From assembly GCA_903813345.2 (NCBI GenBank), contig CAIIXF020000004.1:24679985-24743984 (forward strand): a DNA stretch of 64,000 nucleotides, given 5' to 3'. Of this stretch, positions 34,501 through 45,009 are shown piece after piece (position 1 is the first letter of the stretch; each line of letters starts with the position of its first letter). Source of the stretch: Owenia fusiformis (Eukaryota; Annelida; Polychaeta; Sabellida; Oweniidae). A program made the position numbers and the translations under genes. The notes under the pieces are model-generated. The model saw only the letters and a program-made list of their open reading frames with translations, did not search any database and was not told the origin of the DNA.

Positions 34501-37018
34501 TATTGCAATTCTGTTAACTTTTACTTGAAAGAATTAAAATAAAGTAACGTTATGCTATACCCGGTAGTTTTCGACTGTATACACGCCCTCCTATTCGGTT
34601 GGAATATTCAAATAAGTGTATGGACTGTTTGCTTTCCTTTAACTTCCAGGCTGTATATGCGCCACCTATTCCCCCACCTATCACGGCTATGTCTATCGGA
34701 ATACCTGGAAGTAATTAAATATTAATATGTGATTATCATTGATGATTAGAAGATGCAATGAAGTTTAAAGTGTATATACGCCATCATTAATTGATTAATG
34801 AGACACCTTATTACCTTTAAAAAAGTATTTATTTGGTCATAGATTAAGACAACAAAATCGGTTAGAGGGATCAAAAAACTGTACCCCATTAGTACGTCGT
34901 CATAGTGAAGCTTAAACAATGGACATTAATAGATAAACTATCTTTAACCTGTATAAATATTTGAGCTAATTTTTTCACCAATTAGATGAGATTGCCTTAC
35001 AAGTCTAAGAAATGTTAACACCTTACGGTTGGTGAGATATATTTTTTGAAAAGAAGACCAATAAAGGCCGTATACTGCCACGTCATTAATTCTTCCTAAA
35101 ATAGAAACGCGATACCTCAATAGCGTTTAGGGTTAACACTTATCAGGTTAAATCAAAGTTTAATACTCACATTTTGATGTAGGTGTTGAAGTATCTGTCG
35201 ATTTTGTACATTTCCTCAGGCAAGGTTCAAGAGCAAATTTCAAAGGCATACTTGCATCATTTAGGCACTTTTTCCAACAGCCACCATCACATACAAATCC
35301 CTAAATACGAAGATCGCACATTCTTAAAGATGTTTTGATTATTAATTAATTACGATCCACAGATAGCTAGGAAAAGTGTGGCCGATCCACACATAGCTAG
35401 GCAAAGTGTGCCCGATTCCAGCCAATCCGAACACAGTATTCCATGGATTATATTGTATAACCAATAACGCATTCGTTGTATGGTTGTCAAGGTGACATCG
35501 ACTTTACAGAGTGAAATTGAAGGTTCACCAACTTGACCCTTGTAAAAAGTTTCACTGAAAATATGTTCATTTAGTGATTTTGTGTCTTTTTAGTAACAAT
35601 GTAGAAAATACTTTGCAATGTATGAAAAGAATTTAAGCCTATGACTCAAAACATCGTTGAGTAACCATTCCTTTCAGGCGTTGTTTTCTCAAATTAACAC
35701 TTGATGATGCGCATCTCGTGCAAATTTTTGAAAACAATGGTCATTCCACATTGCACTAAGTCCAGGGCTTAAATGCAGTCCATTGGGCACCTCCCTAAAC
35801 AACTATTGTTAAGTAAGGGGGGGGGGGGGTGGGGTACGTACATGGTCTTGAAAAAAGACTAGATGAATGATGGCTGTATTGGACTTTATTCGGTTTTGGC
35901 CCAGTGTAAAAGGGTAGGAGGTCCTATCAAATTATGGTCCTACTCTCCATTGATTTATTTGGTGACCTAAATACATTAAATCCCTTATTATCTTATACGC
36001 AATCAGGGCCAGTAAGGGCCGTTAAGGAAAGGGGACCATAATCCCTGGGGGACCATAATTTCTTTCACACCGGATCGGGCCTTTTATACTAAACGGTGAG
36101 CAACACCAGAAACGAGCGTTCGATTTGCTAAACGATATGCGTCACCCTTTAAAGCTCATCGAGATTGTCCCATCTTACTCAGATACTCGTACTACAACTC
36201 GCCATCGGACTCGTCATATGGGAAAAGCCACCCTTTCTCATTTGACTAATACAGCTATCTTTACCCCATGCAAAACTTTCTTAGTACCTGTGTAAGATCA
36301 TCCATTCTTGATTCGCTAATTTTTCTTTATCACTATCAAAGCTCATCGAGATTTTACAATCTTACTCAGATACCCACATTATGTACATCTTTATAAATCG
36401 CTAAATTGATTTTTAAAATTAAAAATATCTTTCCAAAGTTATATATACATTTCTTCAAGTACATGGAATATACCAATTAATTTACCTGCTGAAGTTTACA
36501 AATACTTTTGCATTTTTCGCTTAATCTTTCCCTCCTGCAAATCCTCTTGCAGGGTTTACAAATATGGCCAGCAAAACCATCAGATGCTGAAAGAAAAAAT
36601 GAGCTATGTACCCAATTTGAAAAAGAGGGTTTAATAATAAAGAACCATGTAGCATTCTTTATTAAAAATTTAATAGCATGAGCACATGCATCATGTACTG
36701 CACAAAAGCTTTCGAACCCCTCACTCGAGCTCCCTTCGGTCAATCGTTCGGGGTACAAAAACGTCTGTGCCTAGCCCTGCGGTCTGTATTCGTCGATATA
36801 GCACCTGCCCTTTTGGTCTAAATTTCTCAACTAAGATATGGTGGTTCAAACGTTTCAATTCAATGTATAAAAATCTTTAAAACTTGATTTGTTGCAAAAT
36901 AATTTACACAATACCAAATAAACCGTTCAAAATCATCTGTCATTTTTTTCTTACCTAGAACTGCCAACACTATAGCCAGAATGGCCGAAAGTATGTTGCC
37001 CCGATGTATCATGATCAT
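31585..37018 (-). CDS. Secreted L-amino-acid oxidase / FAD amine oxidase (8 exons, 631 aa)
   Basis: Oxidises L-amino acids to keto acids with release of ammonia and hydrogen peroxide, using FAD. Molluscan relatives (escapin, aplysianin-A types) are secreted defence proteins. Exons: 36955-37018, 36486-36586, 35171-35300, 34561-34704, 33739-34150, 33178-33396, 32641-32752, 31585-32298; total 1896 nt and phases agree at every junction. Residues 1-22 form a signal peptide (SAILAIVLAVLG). Residues 23-99 are a cysteine-rich domain, unusual for the family. The FAD dinucleotide fold GGGIGGAYTAW is at 108-118, IGGRVYS at about 137, and MAEMGAMRYFP near 152. The C-terminal FAD motif HIVGSCYSNSQWMEGA is near 595. 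Introns have GT..AG borders except intron 5, which begins ATAAGA at 33738, so the allele may be defective. Confidence 0.85.
32419..32634. repeat. Intronic miniature element, copy 1 (intron 7 of the oxidase)
   Basis: Contains CATTGGTTATATATAATG-type and TGTGTTCGGATTGGCTGGAA blocks. It is inverted relative to copy 2 at 35367-35587 in intron 2. It stops a few bases short of the exon 7 donor at 32640. Confidence 0.65.
35367..35587. repeat. Intronic miniature element, copy 2 (intron 2 of the oxidase)
   Basis: Reverse complement of 32419-32634 with scattered differences. Shared anchors include CCAGCCAATCCGAACACAGT, ACCAATAACGCATTC and CAACTTGACCCTTG. The two copies could pair across 2.7 kb of pre-mRNA. 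Confidence 0.65.
35901..36072. repeat. Miniature element with GTGTAAAAGGGTAGGAGG end, copy 1 (intron 2)
   Basis: Runs from CCAGTGTAAAAGGGTAGG to TTTCACACCGG. The same element is inverted at 52750-52920. Shared internal blocks are GGTCCTATCAAATTATGG, CAGGGCCAGTAAGGGCC and GGGGACCATAAT. Confidence 0.65.
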
Positions 37019-37116
37019 GTTGAACAAATAATACAATGGTAAAATAAAGTCTAGACAATACGCACGATGACATCATCTATCATAAGCGTTGAAACATTAA
37101 TTCCCTATACTCACGC

Positions 37117-37512
37117 GGTACTAACTTCGACCGTTAATTTGAATTTTTGACCTACCAGATGCTCGAAATTCAAGGATTGCGAGTCTCATACTGCACCGTT
37201 TTTCTTCAAACTTATACCATTAAAAGCAAAACTAAATTGCCTTTCTGTCGGTGCATTACTTTATTGTAAAGAGTCCCTCGTTCTAGCAGCGTTTTGATCC
37301 CCAGCTGTTAGAAGGCCTTCTTACAGCTGGGGACCAAAATGCCGCTGGAAGTAGGGACTCTATTTAAGAGAATAATGTACCAAAAGAAAGATTTTTGTTA
37401 TGCTTTGAATGGAACAAGTTTGAAGAAAAACGGTGCAGTATGAGACTCGTAATCCTTGATTTTCAAACATCCGGTAGGTCAAAAATTCAAATTAACGGTC
37501 GAAGTTAGTACC
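37117..37512. repeat. Near-perfect 400-bp palindrome just upstream of the oxidase start
   Basis: Arms 37117-37305 and 37325-37512 are reverse complements: GGTACTAACTTCGACCGTTA on the left pairs with TAACGGTCGAAGTTAGTACC on the right. The match continues through AAAAACGGTGCAGTATGAGA to the centre CAGCTGTTAGAAGGCC. It starts about 100 bp upstream of the oxidase ATG, so it lies in or next to the promoter. Probably a fold-back or miniature transposon. Confidence 0.8.
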
Positions 37513-37829
37513 GTGTGATACGGGTATAAATCAAATGAAGCTCTAGTGTGGTTAATATCAAAAGTATCATGTAAAGGTTAAACCACTTTAGGTAATAGTG
37601 TAATTGTTTTCAAGATATGATATATGAAACATTTATTTTCAATTAAAAAGTGGTTTTGATTAATTCACAATTATTGGTAAACATATAGGCTACACAATTA
37701 AAACTATTATTCTATCGCTTGATCTGGACATTTATTTATTATAGGCTTTGTTGCACAAATTCCATTAAAATGGACTGACAATAGATATTATTTCACCTTA
37801 GGCAATTGAATCACTATTTTGAATCAATT

Positions 37830-37984
37830 GCATGAATATCCGTAAACATTCATAAAATACACATGAATTTAGGAGTAAATTGCATTAATATCAGTAAACA
37901 TTGATGACATACACATGAATTTAGGAGTAAATTGCATGAATATCCATAAACATTCATAAAATACACATTAATTTAGGAGTAAAT
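37830..37984. repeat. Three tandem copies of a 52-bp unit
   Basis: Copies at 37830-37881, 37882-37933 and 37934-37984 share GCATGAATATCC..TAAACATT and ACACATGAATTTAGGAGTAA, with a few substitutions. Confidence 0.8.
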
Positions 37985-38712
37985 ATTGATCTCGATTGAT
38001 GTTAAAATCTGAATAAATGCTAATCTTACTTTTTCATTTTTCAAAATGTCTCCAAAGTATTCCCGGAATAAAATAATTTATTCATAATAACTTGTTTTTC
38101 CTGGGATTTTTCAGGATGGGATAGGAAAAAAAAATACTAAGTAATATGCATCATAGCCAAAACATTTTTTGCAGGTTATTTTTTTTATTAAGTCCCTCTA
38201 GATCCGTTACAAAATACATATACATACATTGGCATATAGTAAACAAGGTACAGACTTTTTGGTAATCTATATGATTAATATAAAATCTGCATTACTACAT
38301 TCCTATTTAAAAGAGAACTTTATCTATATTCTGTCAGCTATCTATGTATTATCCTTTCATTTAGCCTTAAAGTTGCAACAATTAGTGCAGACGATCAATG
38401 ATCATGGACCAGTGTCAAAATATATTTAAGTTTGGATATTTCATCAAGACTTACATCAATTTTTATTATCTTCAAAGAGGCCCCTTAGATAAACATTATT
38501 TCAGCAGATATTCCTCTTGAAACACGGTGGATCTTAAAAATATAAAAAGTGGATTTCCCCTTTTTGAAGCTTTGAACTGAATTTACATTTCTTAATGCTG
38601 AAATTGATAGTTTATCCATACATTTTAAGAAAATAGGTATGTAAAAGAAGATGTTCAGTCAAATGTTGCCTTGATAGCTCAGAAAATTTCCCCTGGCCTT
38701 GTTGCCCCTTAA

Positions 38713-39312
38713 AGGAATATTCCTTGCCAAACCATCTCTCTCCTCATATGGTAGCTATAACCATATATATGCTTGCCATGTTTAGCAAAACACGCAAAAA
38801 TGTTTTGATATGGTCAAATTTGATCACTTAGAAATGTGATGCTCAATTCCAATAAGCTGCCATCTTTTAAAATTTCACACAGGAAGTGATGTCATCGACT
38901 CTCAACTTTGCATATAGCATTAGGTGAGGAGCTATTAAGAATTACAAAACCATCTAAATATTCTTTTTCAACTTTGTATCTTATTTAATCCTTCTGAAAA
39001 TCTCTTCTTTTATTCTAAGTTGACAAGCCCTGAAAATATTTTTGCACAGAAAGTAATGATCACTTGTCTAGAAGTGATTTTGTGCTACTTTCCTATACTG
39101 TTATGGGCAAGGTTATAGAAGTTGAGAGTTGATGACATCACTTCCTGCAAGAAATCTTAAAAGATGGCAGTTCACTGGAAATAAGCACTAGATTTTTAAA
39201 TGATCAATATTGACCATATTAAAACATTTTCCCATGTTTTGCTAAATATGGAAACTATATATGATTATAGCTACCATATCAAGAGAGAAAGGGTCTGGCA
39301 AGGAATATTCCT
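38713..39312. mobile_element. TTAA-flanked miniature inverted-repeat element (600 bp)
   Basis: Both ends are AGGAATATTCCTTGCC (inverted) with TTAA immediately outside (38709-38712 and 39313-39316). Terminal inverted repeats extend roughly 200 bp, for example GAAGTGATGTCATC on the left and GATGACATCACTTCC on the right. The TTAA target is typical of piggyBac and Kolobok families. No transposase inside. A truncated relative lies at 1269-1480. Confidence 0.7.
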
Positions 39313-39316
39313 TTAA

Positions 39317-39873
39317 CCAATCATTTTCCCATCGTGGTAAGCCACACCCTCTTCATCTCTATCCTTCTGGATAGCATCTGCGATGCAACAGAGAGAGATG
39401 CTATGAGTATCAGAATGGCATTTTCCTAAGAAAAAGAAAGGTACTCTTGATTTTGGAGCCCTGCGCTCAGAGGATGCACAAATATGCATCCATCTTACTC
39501 TGATATTCTTATTCTGAAAATTAAACTTTCATAAAGGCCATGATCAAAACTCTATAGATATTTACCTTATTCAGAACTAGGCTGTGACAATCTGGGTAGA
39601 AAAAAGCTATTTATTTAGGGAAACTTTATGATCATCTACCCTTTGCATTCACTTGATTTAAACAAACTATTCATTTAGTATTCAAACCTCAGAGTATTAT
39701 TTAGATTCCTTGCTTTATTTTGCATGCACTTTGATAAAATCATCCAAAAATACTAATCTAGTAGTCACATTAAAAATGTGACCACAAAATTTATTAAGAC
39801 ACATTTTTAATTACTATTAACATGCAAAATATGTATATTCTTTCACATTATAAATGCAGGAGACACAAGCTAG
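39317..39873. other. Intergenic stretch with a 27-nt sequence shared with 63572-63599
   Basis: The block ending GATGCTATGAGTATCAGAAT at about 39393-39419 reappears on the minus strand at about 63572-63599 with one mismatch. Otherwise nothing recognised. Confidence 0.4.
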
Positions 39874-40308
39874 TTACTGTAAAACGGGTATTGTTAGCGA
39901 GGGGTAATTGTTAGCGATTGTTGGCGATCGCTATAGTTTAGCTAAAAATTCAATTCGCTAAAATAAACCGGGGTTAAAATAAACCGGGCGCTAAAATTTG
40001 CAAATATCCGGGAAACTACATGAATACTAGTATTTAAGGAGCTTTTCGTTCAGTGCTTGGACCGAAAATCAGTAGTTACAGTAGTTTGGACCAATACCAT
40101 GTGCTTTAGAAGTCTTACATTTTGATAATTCCTCTGTCATGTCCGTTTTTCATTCTTCTGCCATAAATGATTAAATTTCTAATGCATTTCGCTAATTTGA
40201 TTTTTTAAAGATTTATCTTCATTTCGCTAAAATTTCCCGCGCTAATACCCCCTAAAATTGAAAAATCGCTAAAATTTCCCGGTGTCAAAATTACCCGTTT
40301 TACAGTAA
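39874..40308. repeat. Miniature element with TTACTGTAAAACGGGT ends
   Basis: The left end TTACTGTAAAACGGGT is mirrored by ACCCGTTTTACAGTAA on the right, 435 bp in total. The interior is rich in CGCTAAAAT and AAATAAACCGGG units. It sits about 60 bp downstream of the INIP stop codon. Confidence 0.7.
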
Positions 40309-40370
40309 TTTAAAGAAGATGTTCAGAGATTTCAATCCAGTAAATTGCTCTACAAAAATATTGCTTCATT

Positions 40371-40670
40371 TCAAGATGGTGGCTTATCTATACGGGGAAT
40401 AACAGGAAGTATGAGGTTTCCGAATGATGAATCCTGGGTAATAAAATATCCAACAGAGTTTGCGTGTGCATGCTGCAGTGCCGCCCTCTGGGCTGGCGTC
40501 ATAGTCTGGTTGTCATTTCCATTGTTAGATGGCGCTATATTCTGTGCTTGATTGGCACCACTGATTGGTTGGACAGTCTGCATTTTTAATCGTTTTTTCT
40601 GCTCCTGAAGTTCTTCGAGAATTTTACGATTTGCGCTACCTTGAACGGCACTTGGGGCCTGGAATGCCAT
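40371..40670 (-). CDS. INIP: SOSS complex subunit C homologue (99 aa)
   Basis: Small subunit of the SOSS single-strand DNA-binding complex (with INTS3 and a NABP/SSB subunit), which acts in the nucleus at double-strand breaks. The C terminus carries the family signature: AALQHAHANSVGYFITQDSS followed by FGNLILPVIPRID. The N-terminal segment NRKILEELQEQKKRLKMQ matches the family helix. I chose ATG 40670 because it gives about the family length (vertebrate INIP is about 104 aa); an in-frame ATG 39 bases upstream would add 13 residues. The whole coding sequence is one uninterrupted exon, whereas vertebrate INIP has introns. It is intact, so either lineage-specific intron loss or a functional retrocopy. 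A miniature element follows the stop. Confidence 0.9.
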   Translation of the reverse strand: MAFQAPSAVQGSANRKILEELQEQKKRLKMQTVQPISGANQAQNIAPSNNGNDNQTMTPAQRAALQHAHANSVGYFITQDSSFGNLILPVIPRIDKPPS

Positions 40671-41108
40671 CTTTATTATAATAGTCACTTTGCTTGGTAA
40701 GATCAACAAATATTTTTCAATAAATCAATCGCTAGATCATTTGTTTATGCTCCAAGAGAGATGTTGTGAAATACTCAATCATCTGTACCACCAGACTATA
40801 TTTCCTTGCCACAATCAATTGTCACCTTTTTCGTCACCAACTTTGTCACATTTGTGAGTCACTATTCACCTGCGGGCTCTTCGGCTAATGGGTCTCTCTG
40901 AAAATGTATATGTTGAATTTATTTAGAAATTGTTACAATCATTGTCTTAGATAAGAATCTTCATTCTCCAAGGACAATTGTTTATCATCCATTCGGATCA
41001 AATTCAATATTTTGCTCGATAGTGATTTTATATTCCGTAATCCCCGATATTTAGCAAAAATGTTCAATATCATAGGCACAGCATAATTAATGCAAAATCG
41101 AAGATTGT
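40671..41108. promoter_or_regulatory. INIP upstream region
   Basis: About 440 bp between the INIP start and a palindromic array. It must contain the INIP promoter, but I see no TATA box or bounded motif that I can name. Confidence 0.25.
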
Positions 41109-42392
41109 CCCTGGGCCTTATCGCATCCTACGACCCCTTTAGATTGTGGTCGTACGCCCGTATCATTAGTAAGCCTGTCTTTCTACAATGTCGGAGAATG
41201 AACTACAAATTGCACTATTAAATGACCTACCTCGATACATTCCAGAGTATTTTAGAATTCTTTTTATGTTGTTAGATCGCCAATTGTATGGGTTTATCGG
41301 CAGAACAAAGATATTATCGTTTTTGATAGCAATATTTGCGTGTAATATTTAACTTATTTCAACCGTCAAATTCCTCCATTCAGTTCCCGGCATGCACCAG
41401 AAATAAGGGAAATCCCTGGGGAATTCCCCTTCTGACATTTTGAAAATTGCTGACATATTTCGGATGTTAAAACTAAAATCTCTTCATTCTGCCGATAAAC
41501 CCATACAATTGGCGATCTAACAACATAAAAAGAATTCTAAAATACTCTGGAATGTATCGAGGTAGGTCATTTAAGAGTGCAATGCGTAGTTCATTCTCCG
41601 ACATTGTAGAAAGACAGGCTTACCAATGATACGGGCGTGCAACCACAATCTAAAGTTATTGAATTCTACGACCACTTTCGATTGTGGTCGTATGCGCGTA
41701 TAATTGGTAAGTCAATGTTTTTACAAAGTTGGAGAAAATACTACGCATTGCACACCTAAATGACCTACCTCGATACATTCCTTGATATTTTAGAATTCAT
41801 TTTATGTAGTTGAATCGCCAATTGTATGGGTTTATCGGCAGAACGAAGAGGTTTTTGTTTTTGATAGCAATATTTGCGTGTAATATTAACTTATTTCAAC
41901 CGTCAAATTCCTCCATTCAGTTCCCGGCATGCACCAGTCATAAGGGAAATCCCTGGGGAATTCCCCTTCCGACATTTTGAAAATTGCTGATGTAAAAACT
42001 AAAATCTCTTCGTTCTGCCGATAAACCCATACAATTGGCGATCTAACAACATAAAAAGAATTCTAAAATACTAAGGAATGTATGAGGTAGGTCATTGAGG
42101 TGTGCAATGCATAGTATTTTCTCCAACTTTGTAAAAACATTGACTGACCAATTATCCACGCGTACGACCACAATCTAAAGTGGTCGTAGAATTCAATAAC
42201 TTTAGATTGTGGTTGCACGCCCGTATCATTGGTAAGCCTGTCTTTCTACAATGTCGGAGAATGAACTACGCATTGCACTATTAAATGACCTACCTCGATA
42301 CATTCCAGAGTATTTTAGAATTCCTTTTATGTTGTTAGATCGCCAGTAGTTAAAGTGGTCAGTAGGATACAATAACCTGGGCCTATGTTTTT
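41109..42392. repeat. Head-to-tail array of palindromic elements
   Basis: A unit with ends CTTTAGATTGTGGTCGTACG and inner blocks TTCTACAATGTCGGAGAATG and AATTGTATGGGTTTATCGGC occurs in alternating orientation: direct from 41137, inverted to about 41655, direct from about 41676, inverted to 42180, direct from 42200 to about 42350. Flanking CCTGGGCC..GGATGCGA sequences are also inverted at the outer edges (41109-41136 and 42355-42392). The copies differ by scattered substitutions. Confidence 0.7.
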
Positions 42393-42616
42393 TATTATAG
42401 TGTCTAGTGCTTATTCTGCTTAGCGACTTGGAGCTCAGTTTATCTCAGTAAGATCTTAGAGAACCACATTTGTGTAGAATATGTAAAAAGCTCCCAGTTA
42501 GTCAAATTTTCTGGTTAAAATTTTTAAGACGGGGTGGTTTTCTTGAAGACATAATAAAATCGGGACCATTTCATTGTTAGAAGTGCCTGGAATCGCTATC
42601 TGATGGTCAGGAATAG

Positions 42617-43488
42617 CCCCGGGGGGTTCACTGTATATAAAACTCGACGGGGGTCCTAGGCTAAAGCCTCAAATATCAATATGTTCCCATACCAATCTGT
42701 CAAATTTCAATATGTTCCCATACCAACCAAAATAATGCCTAAAGGCCATACCAAATGTCCAAATATAGGACCAATGCCATACCAAATGTCCAAATATAGG
42801 GCCAATGCCATACCAAATGTCCAATTATGGGACCAATGCCATACCAAATGTCAAAATGTAGGACCAATGCCATACCAAATGTCCAAATATGGGACCAATG
42901 CCATACCTTAATTCAAAGCTTAAATGTAGTAAAAATGGGGTAACAATCAAAATAGGCTATTGAAATATTTTTCAATGAGACTTAACGTCAGGGGGATTTT
43001 TTTCAAAAAATTGGCGGAGGTTTAATTTGGCGGTTTTGATCAATCTGTCAAATTAAAGCATAAGCTTCAAATCGTTGGAAATCAAACACTTTTCGAATTG
43101 AGCGTCCATTTTTCTTGGCGGCAAGTTTTGTATTGAAATCACGAAAAATCCCGCAAGACTTAATTTCCCGGGAAAAAGGCTAAAATTCAAAAGTTGAAAA
43201 AGGGCCTGGAAAAGAAGATACTTTGGAAAACGATCCAAAACAACTTCAAATTTGCAACTACTGGACCAATGCCATACCACGAATGTTAGGTAATGTATCT
43301 ACAACGACCATTCTCATACCAGAAGAGCAAAAGTCTGACCATTGCCATACCTCAGAAGTCAGAAATTTCCGGGCATTCCCATACCAAATCCTAAAATATG
43401 GGTCCATTGCCATACCAAACGTTGAAAAAGGTACCCCACATGCGCCGAGGATCCCCGTCAAGGTTTATATATAGTGAACCCCCCGGGG
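42617..43488. mobile_element. Terminal-inverted-repeat element with internal 30-bp tandem repeats
   Basis: Both ends read CCCCGGGGGGTTCACT, then TATATAAA and GACGGGG..TCCT inward, in inverted orientation. Inside, at about 42700-42908, a 30-bp unit around ATGCCATACCAAATGTCC repeats about six times in phase, leaving 42681-42911 open. Isolated copies of CATTGCCATACC recur near the right end (43265-43415). No transposase. The CACTR..TATATAAA start could hint at a CACTA-type element, which I cannot confirm. Confidence 0.6.
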
Positions 43489-44379
43489 GAATAGCCTTTC
43501 CCAATGGCCATGATGATGGGACATCTTGAAGTCTAAAGTCCATTTCACTGCTTCATTTCGTCAGTAGAACGGCAAAAATAAGAAATTGGGAGACCATTGT
43601 GCAATAATATATGGAAAAGTATATTCATAATGTACATGAATGACATTTGTATATTTTGTGCAATAAGCCTGTGCCGTCTTGTAATTTGAAAAATTTCAGC
43701 CATGTTAATCTTATTGAAAATAACATGGCAGAGAAACATCGAAATATAAGAGGCCACACGCTTTATAAGCCAAACTAGAAGCAATCCAAGATAAACAAAT
43801 GTCATTCATTAGACTATAGTCAGGAAAAATTGAAATTTGTCCCAATTGTTTTTGAATTGTTGTAGCCTAAAAGTAACAATATAAGTTTATTTAAACTGCT
43901 AAAGGTATACTTACATATTTTCTTATAACATATAAACTAAATATTGTTCATTAACAACAAAGCAAACGACATTATTTGGTCATTTTGTATATTTTTTGTT
44001 TTGAGGGTGAACCAATTACTAACTTCCGGTATTTCATCATGACACGCCACATATAGTTTTCAACTTTTCTTCAGCGGGAGATTTAAACTACAATGCACGC
44101 GTTGTTATAAACATCGTTATAAATCAATGATAGATGTGATATTCTGGCAATGTACTCAAGGCACGGATTGTGGCAAGTCCTACTATTAGCTGGTTATATT
44201 CTTGGTTCAAAGGGTGTATCCCGGGTTTACATTGGCCCCTCAAAAAATTAAACAAGGCATTAACATGACAAAATGTCACCACCTAGTTGCTCACAATATT
44301 ATGAATTCAATCTTGTCAGATTTGAACTTCTGAGATTTTGTAGATGATTTTGAAAAAATTGATCAAATAGAAGGAAGAT
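43489..44379. other. Intergenic stretch, nothing recognised
   Basis: AT-rich; no exon or bounded repeat supported. Confidence 0.35.
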
Positions 44380-44610
44380 GAAAAAAGACTTTTTTGACCT
44401 TGAGAATGTCATTGAAGGTCAAATCTTTTTTGACCTTGAGAATGTCATTGAAGGTCAAATCTATAGTCTGATTTGAACTGAAAAAGACCCTTTTGACCTT
44501 TTTTGACCTTGAGAAGGTTAGTGAAGGTCAAATCTCAAATCTAAAGTCAGATTTGAACTTCTGATAACTTGAAGATGATTTTGAAAAAGAATTGGACCTT
44601 ATTTACCTTA
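44380..44610. repeat. Imperfect tandem repeat of GACCTTGAGAATGTCATTGAAGG
   Basis: Units containing TTTTTTGACCTTGAGAA and TGAAGGTCAAATC occur about four times with variable spacing, plus a related AGTC.GATTTGAACT block. Confidence 0.6.
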
Positions 44611-45009
44611 AACTGACATCCCAATCAACGTACCAGTGACGCAACCAATCAGCAAACAACCAACAAAAAATAAAAACGCCAAATAACGTTTTAATTTACG
44701 CGTACGTAAATCTTCCAGATTTGTTTAATATCTAGTAGAAATCGCCATCATAGAAAAAAAATCATCGATATCCTGTCAATCACTCAGACAATAAATCAAG
44801 CAACTAACGTCATCGTACGTGTAAACTGTGTAATTAACTACCTAGGACTTCCGAAATTCAGTCTCTTACAGGTTCTTGGTAAAATGATAACGTAAAAATA
44901 TTATATTGAAGGGTAGTCTACAAATGTGCAACTTTAAAAGTTTGTAACCCTGCAAGGTACGTTGAGTGCCCGGTTACCCGGCCACCCGTTTTTTGACACA
45001 AACCCTGAA
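44611..45009. repeat. Dispersed repeat, copy 2 (inverted relative of 28612-29304)
   Basis: 44611-44945 is the reverse complement of the copy at 28612-29304, without the retroposon insertion. The adjoining GGTTACCCGG..ACACAAACCCTG end (44948-45009) is in direct orientation with 29345-29411. This fits an element with similar termini at both ends, of which different parts survive. Confidence 0.6.

Noticed and set aside
42681-42911. 76-codon repeat-protein frame
   Set aside because: Explained by the 30-bp tandem repeat inside a transposon-like element.
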